Assembly: GCA_002286855.1 (NCBI GenBank)
Contig: NRSV01000039.1
Coordinates: 248,001 to 312,000, forward strand
Length of the DNA stretch: 64,000 nt
Direction: 5' to 3'
Origin: Bipolaris cookei
Taxonomy: Eukaryota > Ascomycota > Dothideomycetes > Pleosporales > Pleosporaceae
The notes under the pieces are model-generated. The model was given only the letters and a program-made list of their open reading frames with translations, had not been told where the DNA came from and searched no databases. Position numbers and translations under genes: made by a program. Position 1 is the first letter of the stretch. Every line of letters begins with the position of its first letter. Positions 31,504 to 42,167 of the stretch are shown one piece after another.

Positions 31504-34113
31504 CTATCCAACAACAGCCTTCTGACTCAGTTTCTCCAAAAACCCACTGAGATCCTCCTTCTTAATCTCAATCACACACGCTTCAAAACTATCCATGCGG
31601 ACTCTAGCCCCAGTCTCACGGACAACCTCCTGGAACGCATTGCCAAAGCGATTTTTGCCTCCTTTGCGCTCATCTTCTTCATCCTCGGAGTCGTTATCAG
31701 AGGAAGAATCTGAATCCGAAGCTTCAGACTCGGTATCATCTTCGACTTCATCTTCTTCCAGACCCGCAGCGAGGTTGCGTGCACGCCGCGCTTCCCGACG
31801 CATCGTGCGTTCCCGCTCTTTAATCGCTTCCTTCTCCTGCTTCGCCGCCGCGCGCGCCTCCCGTTTCTGAAGCCGCGACTTGGCCGATTGCGTAGTCCCG
31901 CCGCTACCACCGAGGCCAACAACGACGTAGAGACCGCGCGAGTCGTCAAGACCCGCCATGACGAGTTCGCTTCCCTTGGATTTCCCCTTTGTGCCGTTTA
32001 GCTCGACGATGGCCTCGGCGATCCAGAGGGCCAGTTTGGTGAGGGCGCCCGGGTGCGTAAAGAGGTGGACGTCTGGACCTTCCTTTACGACGGCCATGCG
32101 GAAAGCGCGGAGGTGGCGGATTTGGCGTTTTTCGATAAGAGCGGTGCCGGTGCGGAGGATAGCGCGGTGGAGGTGCTGGGCTGTGGTTATGTGCTCGACG
32201 AGGAGGTCGATGTTCCCGAGAGCGTCGTAGGCGGTCCAGAAGCGGTTGGTGATGTGTTCTTGGGCGAGGTCTTGTTCTTCTTGCGTCGAAGTTTGCATCT
32301 CGGTGTGGTCGGTTGTGCTGACGAAGTTTGAGCTGTCGAGGGCGAACTGGTTGAGGCTCTTTACGTCGCCGACTTCGAGGATGGCGCCTAGGACTACGCC
32401 TGCGTCGATGGCCGAGAGACAGGCTTTCCAGCCCCAGCAGCGGACGAAGCCCCAGCCGTCCTTGGGGTCGCCTGTACTTGATTTTGGGGGGACTAAGCCA
32501 TCCAGACCGTATTGTGGGGCAAATTTGAGAAGACGTTCTCGCAAGCCGCGTTTCAGCTCCATGTCCATGTGCGTATATCTTTGTTTGCATTCGGTGAGGG
32601 AGACTCCCATTTTTGCGAGTAGTTTGGCAAGTCGCTTCTGCCCGGCATCACTCCAGATGTGTAGTTTGGCGGAGAGATATGGAGAGTGTAACATGCTCTC
32701 ATATAGAGACCAATGCCGGAGGAGGAGGAAGCGGGGTTCTGGTGAAAGACGAATGGCCTTGTCTGTTGCTGAGCGAGCACTCGTTGGAATAACACCCCAA
32801 ACCTCGCCCATTGTTGCGTCGCGAGATACACTTGTCGCATCTGTGACAGGGTTCAACCGCCGTACTTCGTCTCGCAATACAGAGCGTATGCTCTCTCCTC
32901 GGTTGCCATTCCAGCCTGCCGAACCACCTTGTGCTGAGAGCGGATTGAGACCGACACCGCTTCCTGTCCGCCCGTACAATTCTAGACTGCTGACACCTAC
33001 AATGGCGTTCCATAACAGGTCATTGTCTTCGCGGCCAAGCTCGGAGGCCAAATTGTACACCAGGGAAGAAACAGGATCCGAGTATGAGGTGCCAATTTCG
33101 TAGTATTTGTCAAGGACTTGTGCGTACTTGTCTCGTTTCTTAATAAGTTGTCTTCGTAGGCTCTTGACAGACTGCTCTTTTGGAGCGGCTACGGACGGGG
33201 ATACGGAGCGGCTGCGGGAGTCTGAACGTGAAAAGTCGGAGGATCCACCTAATTGATTTGCTGCCAGTAGACCCCGCCGCCGTCGTGGCTCGGGCGAGGA
33301 TGGTATTGAGCCGCCCTAGAAATTGTCAGTAGATGTTCCGCTATACGTGATGGTTGTACGCACAGAATTGCTCCTCCGTCTTTGTGCTGGCCGCTCGTCG
33401 TCTGTCATGTCGTCTTCAGAATCATCACCCTCACCCCATGATTTCCTCTTCTTTGGCGCTTGCCCTGACGGGGGCTCTTCGTCTTCTGGTTCTGAGTCGC
33501 TCATGTCGTCTTCCTCCCCCACCTCTGGCATCTCTTCGAGCCCCACATATGCCTCCCGCTCTGCTTGCATTTCTTGCTCGATATCACCATCATCAAAGAC
33601 TATGATTCCACCTCTTGACGACTGGTATGACTGCAGGATCTTACCCTTATCTACACCAGCCTGTCTTCGCACCAATTCTCCTGTGGCAGGGTCTTGGCTA
33701 ACGGGTGCTGCAAAAACGTTGGTAAGATTCCATGGTCGTCGGGCATCCAAGAGCCAGACTTCAACGTCGCCCGTCCCACCTTCTCCATTCTCGTCCACGT
33801 CTAGGCCTAGCATCTCTTCCATGTCTACCATGCCTCCCACACCCAAACACACCACGACACCCCCACTCCCGCCTTCGGTTGTCCGCATTGGCCGTACCAG
33901 CTCATCTGCTGCCCGTGAAAGGTCACCATAACCGGCTATTGGCTGTATCTTGTGGGGGATATAGTCGCGCTTTAGTAACGCGGTAAGGATTCGACAGGCA
34001 CATAGCGCGTCTGGTTCGAGGGCGACCAAGAGCAGGACTGGCGGTGCGGCGGCATGTGTTCTTTTTACGAGGTTCTGATAGAGGTGTGCTATCAGATTCC
34101 GTGGGAGGTACAT
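31504..34113 (-). CDS. CDC45: DNA replication initiation protein Cdc45
   Basis: Two exons, 34113-33364 and 33315-31504, with a 49-nt intron (GTGCGT...TCTAG), giving 853 aa from ATG 34113 (MYLPRNLIAHLYQNL). The N-terminal part has the RecJ-like start (LVALEPDALCACRILTALLK). A DD/E-rich region follows (EEDDMSDSEPEDEE), then a basic Ser/Arg linker that the intron interrupts. The C-terminal half contains RDKYAQVLDKYYEIGTSYSD, LLWNAIVGVSSLELYGR, LFTHPGALTKLALWIAEA, and a charged insert before the last helices (FLEKLSQKAVVG). Cdc45 joins Mcm2-7 and GINS to form the replicative CMG helicase in the nucleus. The acidic inserts are usual for fungi. Confidence 0.95.
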
Positions 34114-34989
34114 GGTAGAGGTGGGTGTGTATGTCTAGCCAGCGTACAGGCGTAAAGTCAGCGCGCACAAAGACGCGCCTGGTGAATTGTCAGGGGGACT
34201 ATGGGCGTAGAATGAGGTTTCTCGAGTGTCAATACCCAGCATTGGGTAGGTAAACAATAAAAGGTACGAATGGCATACAACAGAGCCGGCGTTGGTCGTA
34301 TGTATCAAGGATGCGGCCGACGCGTTCGGCACGCTAGTCCCGGAAATGTCCTCGCGTCGACGCGCCTGTGACGTGAACAACACTTTATCCCCCTCTCCAA
34401 TTTCGATCCCCGCCCAAGTTCAATGACATACGACAAAGGACGGCACACATGCACACATCGGGGCTTCTTACGTCTCGTCATCGATTTTTGTATTTTCCTA
34501 TGAGCTCATGTCTTATTACGCTCTCTCCTATTCTGAGAGCTGACTTCATGGAAGCAGCCACAATAACTGGAGAAGTTCGTGTTGAACGCCAATTCTCTCG
34601 ATACTACCGATGGGTAGCATATACCATGCCATCCGCTGTTCTGTCAAATTACAATGGTGTGTTGAACACCGAAAGTAATCTACAGACTCCAAGCCCCCTT
34701 TCCTCCCTTTCATGTTCCTGTGCCACTATCAATCGAGTCATATCCCCTCATATCCTTACTTCAATGTTCAATCTCCATGTCGACGCCAATTCCAGTACCT
34801 TCTTCACTATCTACTTCATTGCTAAACATGCTCCTCCTCCTGATTTGTAATGACACGGCTGCGAAAATATTTATAATTGGCCTGCGCCGGTTCAAGCTAC
34901 ACCAGAGACGGTATGATATCGTGGCATATCTCGAAATTCTGTTCGCGGGCATCGCCCCATCAAGTAAGTCTAAGGTTAACAACAAATAC
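34114..34989. other. Intergenic, no supported gene
   Basis: This is the CDC45 upstream region followed by sequence with scattered stops in all frames. A 133-codon plus frame at 34449 starts at ATG but shows no recognisable domain and is not called. Confidence 0.4.
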
Positions 34990-36630
34990 AACAGCACCTC
35001 TGCAAATATCTCAGCCATTGCAATCGGGAATCGGAGACATGTCTGCTTCAAAACCGTCACCAACATCTGGCTAAATAATCTGGACGCGGAAGGGTTGCAT
35101 GGACATGTTGAGAGCTAGCGTGAATGCCTGATCGACAATGCCTGGGATATCCGAAAGGTCACAAGTTGGTGCTGTCGCTGTGAGATGCGACCTGATGGTG
35201 TTGGCAATGAATTCCCGCTTCTTGAATACCCCCTTCTGCAGGTTGGATCGAGCGGCTGAGTGATTTCACCAAGGAGGCAAGTGTACGGAAGTCCTACGAA
35301 AGTGTCTCATCACAAACAACCTTGACTTTTGATATTTGAGCCAGCATCTTTTTCTGGACCGCTTGCACTTGAGTCCGTAGGCCCTGAGCTTCGTCTTGAG
35401 GGATGGCAAGATTCTGGAGCGGCTCTTGGAGCTTGGCGTCTGAGATGTCTTGCCGTTTCTGTAGTGACTGACATTGTGCGCCTGAAGCAACGAGTTTCTC
35501 TCCCATGATCTGTGTCTGTACTTCGAGATTGGCTAATTGGATTCGGAGGTCTTTATATGCTCCCACTTCATGGTGAATAGTGTTCAGCATGGCTTTTACA
35601 TCCTCCATCGTGAGGCTATCTGGGCGAAAACCTTGGCTTTCTGCGTATGGTACGATTATCTTCGAGATGACGAATATATCCTCTTCATCGGAGTAGCTCT
35701 TGTCAATTTTCATTTTGTTGTAATTCGCGGCAAGTTGGTTGTTACGCGCATTTAGTTCTGCATTCTTATTGTGTAGTTTTCTGATGGCCAAATGTAATCT
35801 CTTGATCTTCTTCTTTCGGTTTGATGAGACAGAACTGATGTATAATAGTTGCTTTTCTATGTTTTTTTGCTATTTCCGAAAGACTATGCAGAGCTTGCAT
35901 TATTGTGCGGGGTGCCAAAAGAACTCTCTATATAGATTTGACTGCTGTGGTTATTATTATTCCATTATAGTCTATGCAGCTCGGGGCTATGTAAGACTTT
36001 GGCCAAAGGCCTTTCTATCCAGTTGTTTGCATGTGGGGTTTTCTTTGTGTAGTACTACTGTGGTGCTTCGGCTTTTGTCTGCTTGCGGCTATGCCTCTAG
36101 CAGACGCCTGGTGCTGAAGAACAGTTTAGTAGACAGCAAGAGATGTTAGATAGCTAGCTATCCTTCAGCGGGCTCTTTTAGGGGTAAAGGAAATCTTAAG
36201 TCAAAGGAAACGAAGTGGTTTTTGTGTTTTTGCTGGTTTTGTTGCTGGTTCTGTTGTTTTTGTTTTAGTCTTGTTCTTGGCCTAGGTACCACTGTCTTTT
36301 CCCCACCCTGGTGCTGTTAATGAACGCTAGTGTAGCTTCTATCCCGGCTGTAGTGTGGAGGAGAAGTGACATTGTAAGCGTTTTCTGGTCGAGAGTTGCT
36401 TTTAGCTTGTTTCTATCTGCGTTGTAGTAGCTACAGGACAAGAGGATATGCTCTGGTGTTTGCGGTCTCCCGCGACTGCTGTGGTTGTCACGAGGCTTAG
36501 TTGGCGTGACTGGATACTTCGTCTCTTCCATCACATAAGGTGAGGACTGAGCTGACAGTAAGTTGTCGGTCCAAAAAGCAATAAGTGAATTTACAGTCGG
36601 CGTCGAGTGTTTCTGGCTAGCGTTGTTCAT
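34990..36630 (-). pseudogene. Decayed coiled-coil protein gene split by a LINE
   Basis: On the minus strand a frame opens at ATG 36630 (MNNASQKHSTPTVNS) and runs to 36473, where a LINE begins. It resumes beyond the LINE with IYIESSFGTPHNNA (35940 downwards). Next comes a coiled-coil frame (about 35870-35294, QLANLEVQTQIMGEKL) that continues past a TAG at 35294-35296 as DFRTLASLVKSLSRS. It then shifts frame at a five-G run (35229-35233) into KKREFIANTIRSHLTATAP, with further stops at 35071 and 35011. The family is not recognised. The chain of stops, a frameshift and a TE insertion makes it a pseudogene. I inferred the links between frames from adjacency. Confidence 0.55.
35953..36472 (-). mobile_element. 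5'-truncated LINE copy (C-terminal ORF2 + 3' UTR)
   Basis: The minus frame encodes GRPQTPEHILLSCSYYNADR and LLLHTTAGIEATLAF, matching the LINE ORF2 end at 20366. The shared 3' UTR and a TAATAATAA tail (at 35953) follow. Flanked by an exact 13-bp duplication, GACTGCTGTGGTT (35940-35952 and 36473-36485). Confidence 0.85.
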
Positions 36631-36865
36631 AGTTATAGCGACTCGTCAAGGCAAGCAACTTCCTTGTCTGTTGGTAAGATTAAAAAGCCCTATAGTCAAA
36701 GGATTTTGTGGTAAGAAAAGTTGTTGACCGGGGTTTGCAGGCTAAACGCAGTCGCTGTGATAAGGTGCTATTTTCACTTTCACCTTCACTTCGACAACTG
36801 CCCGTCTTAGTCATCACTCGCCTTTGTTGTTCGTACAAAAAAACCCACTCGCTCACCCGATCTTA

Positions 36866-38012
36866 CTCTTGATAGCTCACACGTCAAAACTGCAACACCG
36901 ACTCCGACTTCAGATCTCAGGCTCCAGGAACCAAGAAAACATAGGAGGCAGTGGACTAGTGATCGGGCTTGATTATGGCACCACATACACGGATAAAGCG
37001 CCATCCAAGATTTTGAACCTTTTGTGCTAACTATCCTAGGTGTTTCCTTCTGCGAAATCTCCGGTTCGAAGTCAGAAGAGCAGCATATTGAAATCATTCA
37101 CGACTGGCCCTCATGTCATGGCAAAGTTGGTACTAAAGAGAAGGTACCAAGCAAAGTATCATATATGGATGAAGGTCTACGATGGAGCTCTGATATTCCA
37201 CCCCATGTAAAGCGACATATGTGGACCGAGTTGGAACCTGACAGTCATGGACATGGTGAGGCCGCCAAGATCATTGGTGAATTGTCGAGTCCGCCCAAGA
37301 CTCGTAAGCCTCCCGTCGAGATCATCGCAGACTTCCTTGCGCAAATCAACGGCCATCTGATTAGGAGCCTAGACGAGAAGTACGGCGAAGAACTGTAGAG
37401 AACGCTCCCTATTACCTTGGTGGTGACTGTCCCAGCCGTAGGGTCAGATATCGCAAAGTACCGGACCATGCAGGCCATTAAGAAAGCCGTATTCAATTCC
37501 CTTAAGTTCAAAGAGTTGACAATGCCCGTTATTGTTACTATAGAGCCAGAAGTTGCTGCCCTATATACAATCAAGACACTCCGCGGCACAGCAAAGGATG
37601 CAAAGTTGTCAGTGGATGACGGCTTCATTGTCTTTGATATGGGAAGTGGTACTATTGATCTTATTGCGTATCGTGTTACGAGAATTCAGCCGACCATTAT
37701 TGAAGAAGCGACAGTGGGTAGTGGTGCTCAATGCGGTAGTAGCTTCATCGATCGCGCATTTCTCCAAGAGCTTGAGCGCCGTCTGGGTACCCAAGACTTT
37801 GTCAAAATCGCTGGCTGTCGAAACGAAGACATCCCTCGTAGTTCGCTTACCAGAAAGGCGGCCAAACTCCTTCAAGATTTCGCTATGGAGGTCAAGGGCG
37901 GCTTCTCGGGAACCCAAACGAACTACTTGCTACTGCTGAACCCGCTGAGTGCTATCGATGACGACGAGAAGAGAGGGATTCGTGACTGAGAGTTGAAGAG
38001 CACATCGTAAAT
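36866..38012 (+). pseudogene. Hsp70-like (HSPA12-type) ATPase pseudogene
   Basis: The nucleotide-binding domain of a fungal Hsp70-like protein is readable: GLVIGLDYGTTYT, then after a 47-nt intron GVSFCEISGSK, VVTVPAV, IVFDMGSGTIDLIAYRV and GAQCGSSFIDRAF. Several lesions are visible. The intron donor reads AT instead of GT at 36993, TAG lies in frame at 37396-37398 (ELxRTLPIT), and TGA lies at 37987 (RGIRDxELK). The C-terminal half is missing, with an integrase fragment following. The N-terminal leader also appears frameshifted with a TAG near 36938. Such Hsp70-like ATPases are abundant in Pezizomycotina. This copy cannot encode a full protein. Confidence 0.8.
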
Positions 38013-38084
38013 TCTAAAGTCCTAATTTCATAATTCATTATTAACTCAGTCACGTAGGGACGGTGCACGAGCCATGTTTGACTC

Positions 38085-38717
38085 ATGCCTCTGTCAAACA
38101 TACAAGAATACCAGAAAAAGTACGCTGACAAGAAGAGATTACCAATTCCTTTTACAGTTGGGGACCAAGTTCTTCTATCAAATCGAAACATAAAATCGCT
38201 AAGGCCAAAGAAGAAGTTGAATTGGAAATACGTGGGGCCGGGAATCATCTTGGCCCGAATCGGCCCATCCTCGTTCAAAGTAGACTTCCCAGGGCTAGAA
38301 AGCGTACACCCGGTCTTTTATGCGTCACTGCTAGAGCTATATGTCCAAGACAACACAATCCTGCACCCAGAGACACCCACCGAACACAAATTGGATAGCC
38401 ACGGCGACGATATGTACTACGTGGACAAAATAGTAGATCAACGCAAAAATGAAAACGACCAGTGGGAATACTTGGTCAAATGGGCCGGCTATGAGGACTT
38501 TGCGAACACCTGGGAGCCCACGGCCCACATAACCCAAAGAACGCTTAATGAGTACTGGAAGAAGTCAAACCAGCTCGTTAGGCCACGAGCTGGGCTAAGG
38601 AAATACAAAAAGAGCCGATCAGGAAAAAGTGACACAGACAGCATACCTTCACCCCAATTTTCCAAAGAAGAATGGTTTGTGGGATGTTTAACGGTGCCTC
38701 TGCCTAACATATCCTGA
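38085..38717 (+). mobile_element. Ty3/gypsy chromovirus integrase C-terminus with chromodomain
   Basis: An open frame of 210 codons. KRLPIPFTVGDQVLLSNRNI and LNWKYVGPGIILARIG are the integrase C-terminal GPY/F-like module. YYVDKIVDQRK and YLVKWAGYEDFANTWEP form a complete chromodomain. No reverse transcriptase, RNase H or integrase core lies upstream, so this is a fragment of a chromovirus-type LTR retrotransposon that replaced the end of the Hsp70-like gene. No LTR is visible beside it. Confidence 0.85.
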
Positions 38718-38768
38718 ATTGCGCCAACTCGGACCAAAACGAGCCAATTCGGTTCTATGCAACTAAGC

Positions 38769-38939
38769 TCACAATACTTCACATATCACATTCTTACGGC
38801 CAGGCTTGTTGAACACCAAGACCTCGCCACGACCATAGGCCTGGAAGCAGCACGCACAAGAGAAGAAGGACTTGATACCCAGCCTCGCAAACAAGTTGGA
38901 GGCCTGGATCTTGTCGAACTCGCCGATGTGGTCGGACAT
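38769..38939 (-). CDS. Small ORF of unknown function
   Basis: A 56-codon frame from ATG 38939 (MSDHIGEFDKIQASNLFARL). The first 40 codons favour C-ending codons (GAG TTC GAC AAG ATC CAG GCC TCC AAC), which is unusual in this decayed region and looks like a piece of a well-expressed gene. No family is recognised. It may be a fragment or the last exon of something lost. Confidence 0.2.
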   Translation of the reverse strand: MSDHIGEFDKIQASNLFARLGIKSFFSCACCFQAYGRGEVLVFNKPGRKNVICEVL

Positions 38940-39296
38940 TGGGGTAGAAGGGGCCAATTAGGACGAAAGCGGTGCTGACTGGGGTAACGTGGTGGCGTGT
39001 GGTGGTGTGCGGGGCCGGGCGGGGCAGCTGCAGTAGTTGGTTCTGAATGCATTACCGTGCACGGACATCGGGCGAGCCATCCATCAACAGCATCGCGGTC
39101 TTAAGCTTGAAGCTATATGTAAGCAGTTGAGTGTGTGTGAAGTATTGTGTATTCTGATGTGTATGATATAGAAGCAAGTTTAAATACAGCGTTATTAGTC
39201 AGTGAGTAACCACGTGACTATACATGGTACTTCTGGGCTTACACTGTACAACGCCACACAATAGCTCAATATATAACGTATTCTATCACCGAGAGT

Positions 39297-40317
39297 ATTC
39301 GGTGCCAAAAAGCAGCAAAATCTATCCGTAACAAAAAAGCAAAGATCTTCTTGAAATGGGCTCCAGGCCACACAGACATAGAAGGAAACGAAAAAGCAGA
39401 CCCCTTAGCAAAGGAAGCTACAAAACAAACACCCAAAAAAATCACAAACAAGTCTAGCCTTTCTAGGTACTAAGATCAAACTCCTTCAACGAGCTAGCCA
39501 AGCAGAAGAGTGGAGAAAATATAGGGGAAAAGCAAGAGAAAAGAAGACCAGCTACGGAGCTATCTTCGATCTAAAGCTCAAAAACCAACTAGCAATCCCG
39601 AGAGGCACGAAAAGAGAGATTTCAAGCTCTTTCTATTCTCTTAAGATAGGACACGGATACTTTAACTCCTACCTAAAGAGAGTAAATAGAAGAGAAACAT
39701 GTTACAGAGATAACAAGAAAGGGGCTCTCCTTGACGCGGGACAAGAGGAACGAGAGAGCACGAGTGGTTATGGTGCCACAAAGCTCCGCGTNCAGAGCAT
39801 CTACTTCTATATTGCGGCTTCTATAGCGCAGAAAGAAACCAGCTTAAAAAGACTCTAGGCCAAAAAGTACTTAAACTCCCACTCCTACTCCATACTACGT
39901 GTGGTATAGAAGCTACCTTAGCTTTTATTACTAGTACGAAGATAGGAACAAGAAAGTGGTACCTAGGCCAGGAAGACTAGAAAAGAATAAAAACAAGAAA
40001 GAAAACAGCAAGAAAGAAAGAAAAAGAAGAAAAACACGTTTGCTTTTATTTGCGTTTATTAGTACTATTTCCTTTCCCTCTAGAGAGCTCGCTAGAAGGC
40101 AGCTTAGCCGCCCTACATCTCTCCCTGTCACCAAACTGCTCTTTAGCACCAAGCATCTAGAAAGCTAGTAATAGCTTAGCTAGATAAAGGCCGAAGCATC
40201 CTAGCTACACTCTATAGCAGAAACCTCCAAATTGTAAATAAGAACTAGATAGAACGGCCTTTGGCCAAAGTCTTACATAGCCAACGGCTGATACAGGACT
40301 ATAAATGGAATTAATAA
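39297..40317 (+). mobile_element. 5'-truncated LINE copy with RNase H remnant
   Basis: Begins inside the RNase H domain (FLKWAPGHTDIEGNEKAD). It continues with the same ORF2 end and 3' UTR as the 20366 copy and ends in GGAATTAATAATA. A 13-bp duplication, TATCACCGAGAGT, flanks it (39284-39296 and 40318-40330). The right copy is part of the terminus of the pogo element at 40319, so this LINE jumped into that transposon. An unrelated stretch of about 95 bp with one N (39704-39792) interrupts the LINE. Confidence 0.82.
39704..39792 (+). other. Foreign insert ending in N: likely LTR edge at an assembly join
   Basis: Compared with the 20366 copy, about 30 nt of LINE are replaced by about 90 nt. 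The insert begins TGTTACAGAGATAACAAG, an LTR-like TG start, and ends at the N at 39792, after which LINE sequence resumes. A collapsed retrotransposon is the simplest reading, but only one edge is visible. Confidence 0.4.
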
Positions 40318-40318
40318 T

Positions 40319-41638
40319 ATCACCGAGAGTGCCACATCACCGAGTGTGCCACTTTTTCTTGGCATCGTGAACTTCACGTAAGAAAGACAATGCCTCAACA
40401 ACAGAACGCGATATTAACTCAGCGAGAAGGCAGGCTTACTCTAGCTGTTCAGGCCTATTATACAGGCCAGTTTAAGAGCATTCGGCGCGCTGCAGCAGCC
40501 TACAGAGTCCATCGTCAACAGATCTCTCGGCGGCTTCAAGGAATCACCTTTCGACCTACGACGCAGCCAAATTGCCAGAAGCTAACTAAGTCTGAAGAGC
40601 AAACTATCGTACGATACATTCTTGATCTAGACTCGCGAGTATTTGCCCCCCCGTCTATGTGAAGTAGCAGATATGGCAGAGAAACTACTGCGCGAACGAG
40701 ATGGCCAGCCTTTAGGTAGATGCTGGGCAGAGCGGTTCGTTACGCGTATGGACGAGCTTAAAACAGCCCTTAATCGAGCAAAGGATCATCAGAGAATTCA
40801 GCAAGAGAATCTAGAGATAATTAACGCGTGGTTCAAGCTCGTACGAGAGACTATTGAGAAGTATGGGGCTCATACAGATGACATCCATAGCTTTGATGAA
40901 ACTGGCTTTCAGATGGGCGTGATTGGATCAATGAAGGTAGTCACAGGCGCAGAGCGTCGTACGAGACCTACTCTTGCTCAGCCAGGCAATCGTGAGTGGG
41001 TTACAGTCATTCAGGGCATCTGCGCTGCAGGATACGCTACCCCGCCATTCATTATCTACAAGGGACGCGTCCACATCTCTGCTTGGTACGAAGAAGCATA
41101 TATACCGTACGATTGGAAGCTCTCAGTATCAGAGAATGGCTGGACGAACAATGAGCTTGGTCTGGCATGGTTGAAGCACTTTGATGAGTACACAAAGACG
41201 CGTCAGGTGGGGTCGTATAGGCTGCTCATCCTTGACGCCCATGAGAGCCACCTTAACCAAGAATTTAAGGATTACTGCCTCGTACGAAAGATCCTTACCC
41301 TCTGTATGCCTGATCATTCATCGCACATACTTCAGCCACTTGACGTTGTCTGCTTTTCGCCTCTTAAGCAGAAGTACTCTCAACGCGTACGAGACTTGGC
41401 ACGCCACCATATCTGGCATATTGACAAGGAGCGCTTCCTTCCAGCCTTTCGAGACGCGTTTTTTGACGTGTTTACATCCGACAATTGCAAGAAGGCCTTT
41501 GAGGCAGTAGGGCTAGTCCCTATCGACGCGCAGAGAGTCATTGATCGTCTTGACGTACGTCTTCACACCCCGCCACAGCAAGGCCAGCTAGAAACACCCT
41601 GGCAGTCTAAAACACCTAGTAATTCGTACGAATTTGGG
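40319..41638 (+). mobile_element. Fot1/pogo-type DNA transposon, 3'-truncated
   Basis: The left terminus holds two tandem copies of a 16-17 bp unit (TCACCGAGAGTGCCACA and TCACCGAGTGTGCCAC), then CTTTTTCTTGGCATC, shared with the copy at 44506. The transposase frame starts at 40390. The element ends abruptly at the N at 41639 with no right terminus, so it is truncated or collapsed. Confidence 0.75.
40390..41638 (+). pseudogene. Pogo/Fot1 DDE transposase, frameshifted and truncated
   Basis: The N-terminal frame (40390-40662) has a psq-type helix-turn-helix (FKSIRRAAAAYRVHRQQISR). At 40645-40651 a run of seven Cs, where the other copy's reading requires six, shifts the frame and gives a stop at 40660. 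The second frame carries the rest: WAERFVTRMDELK (CENP-B-type DNA binding) and the DDE catalytic block FDETGFQMG, LLILDAHESHLNQEF, LQPLDVVCFSPLK. It stops at the N after SNSYEFG, so the C-terminal zinc knuckle of the other copy is missing. It would cut and paste DNA at TA sites if intact. Confidence 0.85.
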
Positions 41639-41639
41639 N

Positions 41640-42160
41640 GTATTTTGGCATTGCATCTTCCCACGCTTAACACGAAAAGACTCACGTATGCCCCTTAGAT
41701 TGCTGTAATTTTACTATTTAAGGTTTGCGATAGATAGAGGTGGATCTAGCAAGCATATAAATGTGTATTTATATTGTCGCACGCGTAGGTGCGGTGAGAA
41801 AATGGAGGTTTTTGTTTGTTGCACGCGTACGTGCGGTGAATTGATGAGTGTATTGTGTCTTGTATGTATGATCTTCTTCTTTTTCTTTGATGTTGTGCTC
41901 TCTACAACTGTCTTTTGTACACGACCATTGCAGGGGCTTGTTACATGTAGAATATCGACATACATCGGCTGTAGTCCATGCCGATATATCCTGGCATAGT
42001 GTTGGCCGTAATTCATGCCGATATGTCCTGGCAAAACATCGGATGTAACTCATATCGATATATCCTTGCATAGTCTGCGACATATATCTAAGAACCTCTG
42101 CGGCTTGGGCGTAAGGGGCTTGTGCAGTGTTGGTAGTTCGTTGCGGAGGGATGTTCGACC
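41640..42160. repeat. Unassigned repeat-like DNA with short tandem and palindromic motifs
   Basis: Two copies of GCACGCGTASGTGCGGTGA, each nearly palindromic, lie at about 41778 and 41820. Three diverged 37-40 bp tandem units containing CATGCCGATATATCCTGGCA lie at about 41950-42075. There is no coding signal. This may be LTR or other TE remnant, but no ends can be fixed. Confidence 0.4.
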
Positions 42161-42167
42161 CACAGGG

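Noticed and set aside
34449..34850. 133-codon plus-strand ATG frame
   Set aside because: Composition looks like random translation (Ser/Thr/Leu mix, no motif) and there is no intron or partner exon.
38786..39052. 88-codon Pro/Ser-rich minus frame
   Set aside because: Overlaps a better-biased alternative frame (38769-38939) and looks like its shadow.
41763..42034. Frames on both strands between the pogo element and the hypothetical gene
   Set aside because: They cover short palindromic and tandem repeats and contain no domain.
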